Below, in pieces: positions 42,701-51,819 of a stretch of 64,000 bases of DNA (within the stretch, counting starts at the first letter, position 1; each line of letters begins with the position of its first letter). Location: positions 62,001 to 126,000 of the forward strand of contig DAOMOK010000008.1 of assembly GCA_035444285.1 (NCBI GenBank), given 5' to 3'. Below the pieces are notes generated by a model. The model saw only the letters and a list, made by a program, of their open reading frames with translations, did not search any database and was not told the origin of the DNA. Both the position numbers and the translations under genes were made by a program. The DNA comes from CAADGU01 sp035444285. GTDB lineage: Bacteria > Chloroflexota > Anaerolineae > Promineifilales > Promineifilaceae.

Positions 42701-44926
42701 ATGAAGAGACATCGTGCGGCGCTATTTTTGCTGATTTTATGGTTGGCAGCCTGTGGTCAGGGGTTGGGTATGCCGCCCATTCAAGACAGCCGCGCAAGGG
42801 ATGTGACGCTGCCGCCGCCGCCCACGAATACACCCATTCCCACCGAAATCCCGACCACCGAAGACGCTGCCGGCATTGCCCTGGCTTTTTTTAAGGCGTG
42901 GGAACAAGGGGATTTGCTGGGCATGTACAGTTTGCTCACGCCACAGACTCAGGCGCTGGTGGACAGCGCCTCGTTTGTGGCCCGTTACCAGGAAGCGATG
43001 AACACGGCGACCGCAAAGGCTATCCGTGCCCAGATGCTTTCGGCGACGCAGGAGGGCAACCAGGCGGAGATGGCGGTGCGGGTGACGTGGCAGACGCATG
43101 TGGTGGGGGATATTGTGCGTGAGTTGACAGTGCCAATGGCGTTTCAAAACGGCCGTTGGGGAATTATCTGGGACGAAGGATTGATCTTGCCGGAGTTGGC
43201 CGGTGGTAACCGGCTGGTGCTGGCCGACCGCGTGCCGGCGCGCGCCAACATTTATGACGCCAATGGCCGTGCCCTGGCCTATCAGGGTACCGCCATTCGC
43301 CTCGGTGTGATTCCCGGCGAGATTCAAGATGAACCGGCGCTTTTGGCGCTGCTCAGTCAGGTACTTGGCAAAACGCCGGAAGCGATCAAGGAACTATATG
43401 CCCGCGCCCTGCCGAACTGGTATGTGCCGGTGGGAGATGTGCCCGAAGAGGTGATGCAGCAGTATGTGGCCGCCTTGCAGCCCTTCATTGGGCAGGGATT
43501 GGCCGAACCGCAGCCGCGCCTGGCCCGGCTTTATGCCGAAGATGGCGTGGCCCCCCATCTGGTGGGGCACACCGGCCCCATTCCCGTTGAGGTGGTGGAA
43601 ACGTATAAAGCGCAGGGGTATCGCGGCGATGAGATTGTGGGGTTGAGCGGTTTGGAACTGTGGGGAGAGGATTACCTGAACGGCGAACGGGGTGGCACGC
43701 TGACAGTGATTGACGCCAACGGTCAATATGTGGGCACGGTAGGCGAAAAAGCGCCCAAACAGGCGCGCAGCCTATACATGACGCTCAATGTGGAATTGCA
43801 AACGGCCGTTGAAGAAATCCTGGCCAACGCCGTGCAAACCTACCCGCTGGATACCGCCGGCGCGGCTATCGTCATGGACGTGAACACGGGCAAAATCCTG
43901 GCCATGGCTTCTTACCCGGACTTTGACCCGACGATTTATGACCCGGCGCGCCCGGATGCGGCTACCGCGCTGGCCCAGGTGTTTGCCGACCCCAAACGGC
44001 CGTTGCTCAACCGCGCTGCCCAGGGCCAATACCCTGCTGGTTCTCTCTTCAAGGTGGTCACTTTTACGGCGGCCATGAACAGCGGCCTGTATACGCCTCG
44101 TTCTGTCTATGCCAGCACGGGGACCTGGAGCCGGATGGGGCCAAACTTTATCAAAGTAGACTGGCTGCCGGGTGGTCATGGCACGGTTTCTTACCAGACG
44201 GCCATTACCGTATCGTGTAATTCTTGCTTTTATGATGCGGCCATGGAAATGAACAATGTAGACCCGAACCATTTCCCGGCAGTAGCGCAGCAGATGGGGC
44301 TGGGGCAGCTAACGGGCATTGCCGGCATTGCCGAATCACCGGGCACCATTCCCTCCCCGGCCTGGAAAGAGCAAACACTGGGCGAAGTGTGGCTGCCCGG
44401 CGACGCCGTGAATATGGGCATTGGGCAGGGATATGTGCAGGTGACGCCGCTGCAAGTTGCCATGATTTTTTCGGCCATTGCCAATGGCGGCGTGTTGTAC
44501 CGGCCAACGCTCATTGGTGGTATTGGTGCCGGCGGCGGCGCGCCCGAAGAATCGTTCCCGGTGCAGGTGAATGGGGAGATTCCCATTTCGCCGGAAGACC
44601 TGGCTTCGTTGCAGCAGGGATTGTTTGACGTGACGCACAGTGGACGGGGCACGGCCGAGTTCATTTTTACGGGGTTGAGTGTGCCCGCCGCCGGGAAGAC
44701 GGGCACGGCCGAAGACCCACCGCGTAATTCGCACGCCTGGTTTGCCGGGTATGCGCCTGCCGGGCCATATACGCGGCCTGATGGCACGGTGACGACGGAG
44801 CCGGAGATTGCAGTGGTGGTGATTTTAGAAAATGCGGGGCAGGGGTCAGAGGTGGCGGCGCCGATTGTGCGCCAGATTATGGAGACGTATTTTGGCATTA
44901 CGCCGCTGACGCCGCTGCCGTGGTGA
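42701..44926 (+). CDS. PBP2-like lipoprotein transpeptidase with NTF2-like N-domain
   Basis: 741 residues. Lipobox LAAC near residue 18, a Pro/Thr linker, an NTF2/MecA-N-like domain (AFFKAWEQGDLLGMYSLL), a PBP dimerisation domain, then the transpeptidase with S-x-x-K in PAGSLFKV (about 448), S-x-N in VSCNSCFY and KTG in AGKTGTAE (about 666). This is a class B penicillin-binding protein of the MecA/PBP3-like type; it cross-links peptidoglycan outside the membrane and would be blocked by beta-lactams. No clear ribosome site before the ATG. It probably sat right behind gyrB before the insertion. Confidence 0.92.
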   Translation: MKRHRAALFLLILWLAACGQGLGMPPIQDSRARDVTLPPPPTNTPIPTEIPTTEDAAGIALAFFKAWEQGDLLGMYSLLTPQTQALVDSASFVARYQEAMNTATAKAIRAQMLSATQEGNQAEMAVRVTWQTHVVGDIVRELTVPMAFQNGRWGIIWDEGLILPELAGGNRLVLADRVPARANIYDANGRALAYQGTAIRLGVIPGEIQDEPALLALLSQVLGKTPEAIKELYARALPNWYVPVGDVPEEVMQQYVAALQPFIGQGLAEPQPRLARLYAEDGVAPHLVGHTGPIPVEVVETYKAQGYRGDEIVGLSGLELWGEDYLNGERGGTLTVIDANGQYVGTVGEKAPKQARSLYMTLNVELQTAVEEILANAVQTYPLDTAGAAIVMDVNTGKILAMASYPDFDPTIYDPARPDAATALAQVFADPKRPLLNRAAQGQYPAGSLFKVVTFTAAMNSGLYTPRSVYASTGTWSRMGPNFIKVDWLPGGHGTVSYQTAITVSCNSCFYDAAMEMNNVDPNHFPAVAQQMGLGQLTGIAGIAESPGTIPSPAWKEQTLGEVWLPGDAVNMGIGQGYVQVTPLQVAMIFSAIANGGVLYRPTLIGGIGAGGGAPEESFPVQVNGEIPISPEDLASLQQGLFDVTHSGRGTAEFIFTGLSVPAAGKTGTAEDPPRNSHAWFAGYAPAGPYTRPDGTVTTEPEIAVVVILENAGQGSEVAAPIVRQIMETYFGITPLTPLPW

Positions 44927-44928
44927 TT

Positions 44929-44978
44929 GGTAATCCGTAGACCGTAATCCGTGAGCCGATTACGGTCTACGGATTACC
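44929..44978. repeat. Intergenic hairpin, GTAATCCGTA word family
   Basis: GGTAATCCGTAGACCGTAAT pairs with its complement in 44958-44978 around GTGAGCC. It begins 2 bases after the PBP stop. Same words as 3925-3997 and 56012-56054. Confidence 0.75.
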
Positions 44979-45005
44979 GATTACGGATGACGACGAGGAA
45001 AGACA

Positions 45006-45662
45006 TTGCCAGCAAACAACAACAAGACGAAAAAACCCTGGCGGGAAGCAGTAGAAGAAGTCATGCGCCATGCGACGGAGGCAGAGGCGTTGGCGCGTTT
45101 TGGCAAGCGGAAACCGGCTTTTAACTACCGGTGGGAGCATGTTACGGCCGTTGTCACCCTGGCGAACAAATTGGCTGAACTAACCGGCGCGGATGGGGAT
45201 GTGGTGGAAGCGGCGGCCTGGCTGCACGATGTGCGCAAAGAGGCCAAAGAAAAACATCCCCTGGAAGGGGCTAAATTTGCCCGTAAGTTTTTGCCGAAGA
45301 CGGACTTTCCGCCGGAGAAGGTTGAAGCAGTGGCCCAGGCGATTGAGGCGCATATGGGTTTGTGGCTGGACAAACCCCTAACCAACCTGGAAGCGCAGGT
45401 GTTGTGGGATGCGGATAAGCTGGCGAAGATTGGGCTAACGGCCGTGTTCCATTTCACCGGTAATGTGCTGGCGAAAGGTAAACCAACGACGACGGCCGAT
45501 TTGATTACTATGGGCAACAATGCGGCCTGGCAGTCTAAAACGGTCGCCAGTATGCATACCGAACCGGCCCGCCGCGCCGCTGCCGCCCGTTTCCAGGCGT
45601 ATAATCAGTTGTGGAGTTCGTTGGAAGGGGAGTTGGTTGGGGATGATCTTTGTGAGCCGTAA
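45006..45662 (+). CDS. HD-domain phosphohydrolase
   Basis: 218 residues. NYRWEHVTAVVTLA supplies the first His, and AAAWLHDVRKEAKEK the HD pair (about 74-75). A further His (AIEAHMG) and Asp (VLWDADKLAKIG) complete the HD metal site. This is like small metal phosphohydrolases acting on nucleotides. The start is TTG with GAGGAAAG ahead. The last codons and stop lie inside the hairpin repeat that follows. Confidence 0.86.
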   Translation: MPANNNKTKKPWREAVEEVMRHATEAEALARFGKRKPAFNYRWEHVTAVVTLANKLAELTGADGDVVEAAAWLHDVRKEAKEKHPLEGAKFARKFLPKTDFPPEKVEAVAQAIEAHMGLWLDKPLTNLEAQVLWDADKLAKIGLTAVFHFTGNVLAKGKPTTTADLITMGNNAAWQSKTVASMHTEPARRAAAARFQAYNQLWSSLEGELVGDDLCEP

Positions 45663-45726
45663 CCCGTGAGCCGTAACCCGTTATCCGATAACGGTTCACG
45701 GTTCACGGGTTACGGGTTACGGCTCA
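45653..45726. repeat. Hairpin between convergent genes, CCGTAACCCGT words
   Basis: TGAGCCGTAACCCGT (left) and ACGGGTTACGGCTCA (right) are perfect outer arms, with inner GTTATCC/GGATAAC-type pairing. It overlaps the stop codons of the genes on both sides, so it also encodes their last residues. Confidence 0.8.
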
Positions 45727-46665
45727 GGGCCACACGGCCGTGACCGCCATCTGCCGCAGTATAGTCCGTTGATTCTCCCCCGTATTGTCCGGTTTCCATT
45801 TCACCAGCGAAATTTCTCCCCCGGCAATTTCCAGGCCGGTGATATAACCGGGCGTGCTGCAATGGCCGATGTTGAAGAAGGGTGGGTCGGCTTGGGGGTC
45901 GGGGAAGGCGCACAGATGGGTGTGCCCGCAGATGATTGCCTGCCGTTTCTCTTGCGCCCAGGACAATATGGCCCCCTCAAGCCGATGGGCAATACGCAAA
46001 ATCCGGTTGCTCATGCGGCGCGGCATGTTGGCCAGATGCTGCCGGTTTTGTAATCCATCTTCCGGTTCGGAAAAATGGTAGCGGCTGGCGGAAAAGGGCA
46101 GGGTATATTTGACAATGTAGCGGCTGTGTGGGCGCTGAAACCACCAATGTCGGTCGCCTTTGGGGTGAGCCTGGTGCCCATGCACGGCAAAGAGGTTGCG
46201 GTCGCTGGGTACATGGTGCAGCACCAGCCCTTGATGCAGCGGCATCCCTTCTTTTTCCATGGGGTCAAACATGCCGCGCTCGGAATCGTGGTTGCCGATG
46301 ATGAGGTGCAGGCGGTTGTGGGTGCGGAATTGGTGCATCAGGTCAAAGAGACGGCCGTAGGCGCGGCGCACATGGGCAAAATTGTTGTACCATAACTCGT
46401 CCCCATCCCCCAATTCAATGTAGGTGTACCCCTGCTGATAATAATGGCTCAGGGCGTGCAGGAAGAGGTTCTCGTTGGGTGCAAAAAAGTCATACCGGTC
46501 TTTGATGCCCCGGTGCATGTCGCTAAAAAAGACGAGGCGGCTGTTATTGTCAAAGTGTAGATGAGGGGATTGCTGAAAGGCCAGATTAAGCCGTTCGTGG
46601 GCCTGTGTGTGCCAGTTTTGCCAGAGGGGGACGGCTTGGGGGAAAAATTGTTCGGATGTGGTCAT
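45724..46665 (-). CDS. Calcineurin-like metallophosphoesterase
   Basis: About 313 residues. FFSDMHRG (D49, H51), YIELGDGDELW, LIIGNHDSERG and the late ICGHTHLCAFP are the standard metal ligands. The family hydrolyses phosphoesters; the insertions here do not match UDP-diacylglucosamine hydrolase or DNA-repair Mre11 closely, so the substrate is open. The ATG is chosen over a TTG 21 bases upstream. Confidence 0.9.
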   Translation of the reverse strand: MTTSEQFFPQAVPLWQNWHTQAHERLNLAFQQSPHLHFDNNSRLVFFSDMHRGIKDRYDFFAPNENLFLHALSHYYQQGYTYIELGDGDELWYNNFAHVRRAYGRLFDLMHQFRTHNRLHLIIGNHDSERGMFDPMEKEGMPLHQGLVLHHVPSDRNLFAVHGHQAHPKGDRHWWFQRPHSRYIVKYTLPFSASRYHFSEPEDGLQNRQHLANMPRRMSNRILRIAHRLEGAILSWAQEKRQAIICGHTHLCAFPDPQADPPFFNIGHCSTPGYITGLEIAGGEISLVKWKPDNTGENQRTILRQMAVTAVWP

Positions 46666-46849
46666 AGAGTCAGTTCCGTTACGCAAAAAGGTATTGTGGT
46701 GTGATGGTTCTCATGTCGAAGAATGGGTTTGTATGATTGCTGGCGGTTATTCTAGCACAGGCTGTCTGGGGGAGGATATATTACTTTTGTTACTCATCTA
46801 TAATTTCAAATCAGGGAGATGGGGATAGATGATTCATTATCTTTACTGC

Positions 46850-46943
46850 GTAAGCGTTCAGTCTTTCTGGAGACCTGACAGGTTTTTGGCCGGCAAAGCT
46901 TCAAGTTGAACGAGTAAAAAATCTGTCAGGTCTGAACGGTTAC
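46850..46943. repeat. Dispersed double palindrome, copy 3
   Basis: 94 bp, GTAAGCGTTCAG ... CTGAACGGTTAC with the inner ACCTGACAGGTTTTT/AAAAATCTGTCAGGT pair. Its right edge supplies the final codons and TGA of the gene at 46926-47498. Confidence 0.92.
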
Positions 46944-47498
46944 AATCTCATCACAAATCTGCTCCGGCGTTTTATCTTTGGTGTAAATGACCCGTTTTGC
47001 CAATCGGCCATTCGCCGGATGCTGTAAAAAGTAGTCATTCAACACAAACAATTCCTCACTGAACTCCCGCCCCGCTGCCGTCAACATTCGTATCAACCGT
47101 TCCTTCAATATCGCCGCCGACTCGGCTGTGTCTGGCGACGGCCGTAACAATATCACCTGCGGATAAGGGGCCAACACCCGTTCCACCCGCGCCAACAATG
47201 CTTCATCATCATAAACCGAATTGCTGGCCCCAAAATCAATGACCCCGTCATGCTCGGCCAAAACCATTTCCACCATTTGCGCTTCAAACGGCTGGCTGTA
47301 ACGCAGCACACCCCAAATCCCCTGCCCGGACGCGGTGATCCGGGCGGCGGCCGTTTCATCATACCCAACCCGGCGATAATACGCTTCCCGCACCACATCA
47401 ACCGCACAATAAGGCAGCCCCAATCTTGTGGCTAACAACCGCCCCACCGTACTCTTGCCCGCCCCCAACGGGCCAATGAGGATAATGGTGGGGTTCAC
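46926..47498 (-). CDS. P-loop kinase of the shikimate-kinase type
   Basis: About 190 residues. IILIGPLGAGKSTVGRLLA is a P-loop, followed by a DVVREAY segment where shikimate kinase binds its substrate, and an Arg-rich lid region. Not a standard aroK: the RG-rich substrate motifs are missing, so it is probably another small-molecule kinase. GTG start overlapping the upstream TGA (GTGA), which suggests coupling; a longer frame from 47561 overlaps 67 bases and is less likely. The final VTVQT comes from the repeat. Confidence 0.75.
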   Translation of the reverse strand: MNPTIILIGPLGAGKSTVGRLLATRLGLPYCAVDVVREAYYRRVGYDETAAARITASGQGIWGVLRYSQPFEAQMVEMVLAEHDGVIDFGASNSVYDDEALLARVERVLAPYPQVILLRPSPDTAESAAILKERLIRMLTAAGREFSEELFVLNDYFLQHPANGRLAKRVIYTKDKTPEQICDEIVTVQT

Positions 47499-48706
47499 TC
47501 CTGCGTCCACTGCCGGATCAACGTTGGCGTTACCGCCTCCGTCAGCAGCCGGGCATACCAATACGGCCGTTCCCCCTTCGCCGCCAAAAGCCCCTCCACC
47601 AACTTCTGGCCCCAGTAATAAGTAAAAATATATGAACGATCTAACGGGTTGCTCATAAACCGGATCATATGCTCAACCTCCTCCTCCGTCAGCAAGCCAT
47701 ACTGTTGAAAATAGTTGCGCACACGCGCCTCCCCCTCACCCTGCTCATGCAGCAAAAACGCCGCATTGCCATACGCCCCATTTAACTGTTCCAACGCCTG
47801 TTCAATCATCCGCTCGCGTCGCGCATCTAGATGCGCCAACCCCGCCATCGGGAAGATTTCCGCCGTGTGCCAGGCCACCCATTCCTCATCCGACAGCACA
47901 CTTGCCAGCGCACAAGTGGCAATGCCTTCGGAAACCACACACGACGGTGCATTCACCAGCGCCAGACAATGCTCCACCCGCCCCGCCTGCTGCCCAAGCC
48001 GAAAATCCTTGATCGAAAACTCCGTGTGATGCCCCGGATATGCCTCATGCGCCACCAGATTCACCAGGTCCGTAATATAGAGATTCGTATCCGTATTGAT
48101 CTCAATCTGCGACCGGCTCTGCCCCTGATACCAGTTATAAGCCATCCAGGGCTGGTCTTGCACAAACACAAACTCCACCGCCTCCTCTTCCGGCAGCGGA
48201 AAACGGTCGCGGCTCAGTTGGCGCAGTTGCCGAAGGATAGATGGGATCAATTGTTGCAACTGCGTCGCTGAAAGCTCAAGCCCCTGTTTGCGCTGCGCCA
48301 TCCGCTCCCGCAACGAATCACCTGGCGGCAGCAAATCATCCAGCAACCTGTACGTCTCTGCAAAAAGCGACTCCTCCACCCAGGACGGCCGTATATCATA
48401 AAGTGATTCGACCTCATCCGCCAAAGCCATGCTTTCCCCTTGCAACAGGCGCAGGCTGGTTTGCATGGCCTTCACCTGGCGCGTCAGAAATTCCCGCCGC
48501 TGCTCATCCAGCCCGTCGGCGTTTGCAATGGCGTCAGCCAACAGAGCCGCCTGCTGTGCCAGTTCAGGCAGTGGGCGCGCCCCCTCCGTTTGCGCCTGTT
48601 CCTGCCACGCGGCCGGCCCAAAGTAGGCTTCAATGTAACCAGGATTATGCTGGTCAATAGCCAGCGCCAGGCGCACGTACTCTTCTCCAATAATTTCAGG
48701 CGACAT
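47495..48706 (-). CDS. DUF885-family metallopeptidase-like protein
   Basis: 403 residues. NLVAHEAYPGHHTEF (about 214-228) is the DUF885 zinc motif HEAxPGHH, and a distal Glu is in VVSEGIATCA. The protein is largely helical. DUF885 proteins are predicted M32/M3-like zinc peptidases. Its position after an oligopeptide ABC operon suggests it degrades imported peptides. It starts 23 bases after the ATPase gene. Confidence 0.82.
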   Translation of the reverse strand: MSPEIIGEEYVRLALAIDQHNPGYIEAYFGPAAWQEQAQTEGARPLPELAQQAALLADAIANADGLDEQRREFLTRQVKAMQTSLRLLQGESMALADEVESLYDIRPSWVEESLFAETYRLLDDLLPPGDSLRERMAQRKQGLELSATQLQQLIPSILRQLRQLSRDRFPLPEEEAVEFVFVQDQPWMAYNWYQGQSRSQIEINTDTNLYITDLVNLVAHEAYPGHHTEFSIKDFRLGQQAGRVEHCLALVNAPSCVVSEGIATCALASVLSDEEWVAWHTAEIFPMAGLAHLDARRERMIEQALEQLNGAYGNAAFLLHEQGEGEARVRNYFQQYGLLTEEEVEHMIRFMSNPLDRSYIFTYYWGQKLVEGLLAAKGERPYWYARLLTEAVTPTLIRQWTQE

Positions 48707-48729
48707 CTGTGCTTCTCCAAATCTAAAAC

Positions 48730-49719
48730 TTAATCAACGACGGCATGGTGGCAGGCGACGGGGTGGGGGGCTACGGCCGTGCCCAAATCCCTGAGCACGG
48801 GCACTTCCACCCGGCAAATATCGGTGGCAATGGGGCAGCGGGGATGAAAACGGCAGCCCGTCGGCGGATGCGCCGGGTTGGGTGTTTCGCCCTGCAAAAT
48901 GATTGGCTGACGCTTTGCTTCGGCGCGCGGGTCGGGCAGGGGAATGGCGGAAAGCAGCGCCTGGGTATAGGGGTGCAACGGCCGTGCAAACAACGTATCC
49001 CGTTCGGCCAACTCCACAATCTGCCCCAGATACATCACCGCCACCCGGTCACTCAAATAGCGCACCATCGCCAGATCATGGGCAATAAACAAGTAGGTCA
49101 GCCCCAATTCCTGTTTCAAATCATCCAGCAAATTGACCACCTGCGCCTGAATGGAAACATCCAGCGCCGAAATCGGCTCGTCGGCCACGATGAAGCGGGG
49201 GTTGGGCGCTAATGCGCGGGCAATGCCCACGCGCTGCCGTTGCCCGCCGGAAAATTCGTGGGGATAACGATTGGCCACGGCCACATTCAGCCCCACTAAA
49301 TTTAGCAGTTCCTTTACCCGCTTCTGCCGCGCCGCCTGATTCCCCAACCCATGCACCCGCAGCGGCTCCTCGATAATCTCACCCACCGTCATACGCGGGT
49401 TCAGCGAAGCATAGGGGTCTTGAAAAATGATCTGCATTTGCTGCCGGAATGGCTGCAATTCGGAATCAGAGAGGGAGGCCAGATTACGGCCGTCCAGCCA
49501 TATTTCGCCGGCGGACGGCCGTATCAACCGCAGCAGCAGCCGCCCGGTGGTAGATTTGCCGCAGCCACTTTCGCCCACCAACCCTAGCGTCTCCCCCGGC
49601 AAAATGTCAAAATCCACGCCATCAACGGCCTGCACCAGCCCCACCGTTTGCCGCCGCCAGCCGCGCCGGATGGGGAAATACTTTTTCAAGCCGCGTACTT
49701 GCAGCAACGGTTCCGTCAT
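48730..49719 (-). CDS. Oligopeptide ABC transporter ATPase (OppF/DppF type)
   Basis: 329 residues. Walker A LVGESGCGKSTTGRLLL, signature FSGGQRQRVGIARAL, Walker B FIVADEPISALD and the C-terminal oligopeptide domain with GCRFHPRCPIATDIC. The cysteines there mark the 4Fe-4S-like cluster of this transporter class. It powers peptide uptake with the ATPase encoded next. Confidence 0.94.
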   Translation of the reverse strand: MTEPLLQVRGLKKYFPIRRGWRRQTVGLVQAVDGVDFDILPGETLGLVGESGCGKSTTGRLLLRLIRPSAGEIWLDGRNLASLSDSELQPFRQQMQIIFQDPYASLNPRMTVGEIIEEPLRVHGLGNQAARQKRVKELLNLVGLNVAVANRYPHEFSGGQRQRVGIARALAPNPRFIVADEPISALDVSIQAQVVNLLDDLKQELGLTYLFIAHDLAMVRYLSDRVAVMYLGQIVELAERDTLFARPLHPYTQALLSAIPLPDPRAEAKRQPIILQGETPNPAHPPTGCRFHPRCPIATDICRVEVPVLRDLGTAVAPHPVACHHAVVD

Positions 49720-49735
49720 GGGTGTTCTCCTGAGT

Positions 49736-49769
49736 AGACCCTATGGGTTTTCTGAAACCCTTAGGGTCT
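49736..49769. repeat. Hairpin, AAACCCTTAGGGTCT family
   Basis: AGACCCTATGGGTTT pairs with AAACCCTTAGGGTCT. A second copy is at 51778-51810. It contains the TAA stop of the gene at 49761. Confidence 0.85.
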
Positions 49770-50762
49770 GGGTGGTCTGGGCGGCTGGCGGACTTCAGGC
49801 CAGCGCCAACAGGCAACATGGTGGTCGCGGTCAATCAATTCCAGCGACGGCCGTTCCGTCTGGCAATGTGCTTCCACAAACGCACAGCGGTCGGCAAAAG
49901 GGCAGCCCTTCACCTCTGTCAGCAAATCCGGCGGCGCGCCTTCAATCGCTTGCAGCCGCTGCCGTTCCTGCTGGTTCACCTTGGGCAGCGATTCCAACAA
50001 GCCTAAGGTGTAGGGATGGCTGGTTTGCTCATACAAATCCAGCACCGGCGCCATCTCTACAATCGTACCCGCATACATCACCGCCACCCGGTTTACCAGA
50101 CTGGCAACCACACCCATATCATGCGTAATCCAGATGACCGACATGCCCAGTTCTGCTTTTAGCTCTTTAATCAGGGACACAATTTGCGCCTGAATGGTCA
50201 CATCCAGCGCCGTTGTCGGCTCGTCGGCAATCAGCAGCGCCGGGCGGCAGGCCAGGGCCATGGCGATGTTGATGCGCTGCCGCTGCCCGCCGGAAAACTG
50301 GTGCGGGTAATCGTCCAGCCGCCGCTCGGCATCGGGAATGCCTACCATTTCCAGTAGTTCTGTGGCCCGCTGCCGCGCCTCGGTCCGGCTGAGAGAGAGG
50401 TGTAGGCGCAGACTTTCCATCACCTGCCGCCCCACCGTCAGCACCGGATTGAGCGAGGTCATGGGGTCTTGAAAGATCATGGCAATGTCGCGGCCACGAA
50501 TGCGGCGTAGTTGCCGTTCGGGTAACTGCAATAAATCCTGCTCGTCGAAGAGGACACGGCCGTGTTCCACTTTCCCCGGCGGCGAAGGCACCAACCCGAT
50601 CAACGACAGGGCGCTGACCGACTTGCCGCAGCCGCTTTCACCAACCAGCGCCAATGATTCGCCCTTCGCCAGCGTGTAGGAAATGCCGTTCACCGCATGG
50701 ACGACGCCATCCTGGGTATAAAAGCGGGTGGTGAGGTTTTCAACCTGAAGTAATGTAGACAT
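49761..50762 (-). CDS. Oligopeptide ABC transporter ATPase (OppD/DppD type)
   Basis: About 333 residues. Walker A LVGESGCGKSVSALSLIG, signature FSGGQRQRINIAMAL, Walker B LLIADEPTTALD, and C-terminal GCPFADRCAFVEAHC. It pairs with the previous ATPase. The ATG at 50762 (MSTLLQVENL) is preferred; a longer frame begins inside the neighbouring hairpin. Its stop codon lies in a hairpin repeat. Confidence 0.93.
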   Translation of the reverse strand: MSTLLQVENLTTRFYTQDGVVHAVNGISYTLAKGESLALVGESGCGKSVSALSLIGLVPSPPGKVEHGRVLFDEQDLLQLPERQLRRIRGRDIAMIFQDPMTSLNPVLTVGRQVMESLRLHLSLSRTEARQRATELLEMVGIPDAERRLDDYPHQFSGGQRQRINIAMALACRPALLIADEPTTALDVTIQAQIVSLIKELKAELGMSVIWITHDMGVVASLVNRVAVMYAGTIVEMAPVLDLYEQTSHPYTLGLLESLPKVNQQERQRLQAIEGAPPDLLTEVKGCPFADRCAFVEAHCQTERPSLELIDRDHHVACWRWPEVRQPPRPPRP

Positions 50763-50773
50763 GAAGAGCAGAG

Positions 50774-50806
50774 AGGTGCGACGCACTTTCAAAGTGCGTC
50801 GCACCT
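50774..50806. repeat. Hairpin between permease and ATPase genes
   Basis: AGGTGCGACGCACTTT and AAAGTGCGTCGCACCT pair perfectly around a single C. The last bases CCTGACA echo the repeat core. It lies in the operon between permease and ATPase, 12 bases before the ATG. Confidence 0.8.
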
Positions 50807-50810
50807 GACA

Positions 50811-51767
50811 TTACACACTATATTTGCGCCGCCAGCGACGGCGCGGGCGGGTGACGTCCATTTGCCGCCGCAGACCTTCGCCGAGCATATTGAAGGCGAA
50901 GATGTTCAGGAAGATGATGATACCGATAAAGGCCACTTCCCAGGGCGTCAGCAGCATTTTGCTCCAAAAGTCGGAGAGCATTTGCCCCAGTTCCGGGAAA
51001 CCGGAGGTGAGACCAACGGGAATGACGCCGCCGCTGGAGGGGTCTTCGGCCATGCGGATAAAGGCGTCGCCGATGAACATGCCCAGGAAGCCAAGTTCAG
51101 CAATCACCAGCAGCGTGGAGGCCAGTTCAAAGGCGATGAGGGCGGGTAAAGCCGGCCACAGTTGCGGTAATACGTAACCGCGCAAGATGCCAAACGGCCG
51201 TACCCCCACCGCCCGCGCCCCTTCGATGTATGGCGATTGTTTGATGAGCAGCGTACTGTTTTTGACAAATACGGCCGTGTTCGCCCAGCCAGTGGCTACC
51301 AATGCCAGGATAAACGTGGGCAGTTCCCGGTTGCCGATAAACGAAATCAGCGCCAGGGCAAACAGCAAAATCGGCACCGCCAGGCTCACGTCCGTCAACA
51401 GGTCTATCACCCGCGTCACCGCGCCGCCAAACCAGCCGGCGCTCAGCCCCAACGCCGTACCCAGCCCAATCCGCAGCGAAGCGATGATGAAACAAAGCAG
51501 CAGGGTAGGGCGAATAGCCCACAACAGGCGGCTGTATAAATCACGCCCGGCGTTATCCGTGCCCAGCACAAACTGTTCCAACGTGCCCGGCGGCACCGGC
51601 AGCCGGGATGGCGCATAGACAGTGTCGCCCACACGGATCAATTCATCAAATACTTCCAGAGGGTCTTGTGGCGCCAGGCGTGAACCGACAATGGCGATCA
51701 ACACAAAAAAGCCGGTGAGCGCGGCGCCAATCCAGAGGGGGTAATTGCGAGTGGAAACTTTTTTCAT
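50811..51767 (-). CDS. Oligopeptide ABC transporter permease (OppC/DppC type)
   Basis: 318 residues with about six membrane segments. N-terminal PLWIGAALTGFFVLIAIVG, the TDNAGRD-type motif LGTDNAGRDLYSRLLW, and the EAA-like loop with YIEGARAVGVRPFGIL. C-terminal MLGEGLRRQMDVTRPRRR. It forms the membrane channel with the permease at 51820. Confidence 0.93.
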   Translation of the reverse strand: MKKVSTRNYPLWIGAALTGFFVLIAIVGSRLAPQDPLEVFDELIRVGDTVYAPSRLPVPPGTLEQFVLGTDNAGRDLYSRLLWAIRPTLLLCFIIASLRIGLGTALGLSAGWFGGAVTRVIDLLTDVSLAVPILLFALALISFIGNRELPTFILALVATGWANTAVFVKNSTLLIKQSPYIEGARAVGVRPFGILRGYVLPQLWPALPALIAFELASTLLVIAELGFLGMFIGDAFIRMAEDPSSGGVIPVGLTSGFPELGQMLSDFWSKMLLTPWEVAFIGIIIFLNIFAFNMLGEGLRRQMDVTRPRRRWRRKYSV

Positions 51768-51777
51768 ACAAGGGGCA

Positions 51778-51810
51778 AGACCCTAAGGGTTTCTGAAACC
51801 CTTAGGGTCT
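51778..51810. repeat. Hairpin, AAACCCTTAGGGTCT family
   Basis: AGACCCTAAGGGTTT and AAACCCTTAGGGTCT pair perfectly around CTG. Located between the two permease genes. Confidence 0.85.
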
Positions 51811-51819
51811 GAAAGGCCA

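Noticed and set aside
46687..46849. tRNA or small RNA gene
   Set aside because: No cloverleaf, T-loop or terminator can be recognised.
46926..47498. aroK shikimate kinase
   Set aside because: The P-loop fits, but the RG-rich shikimate-binding motifs and normal lid are absent.
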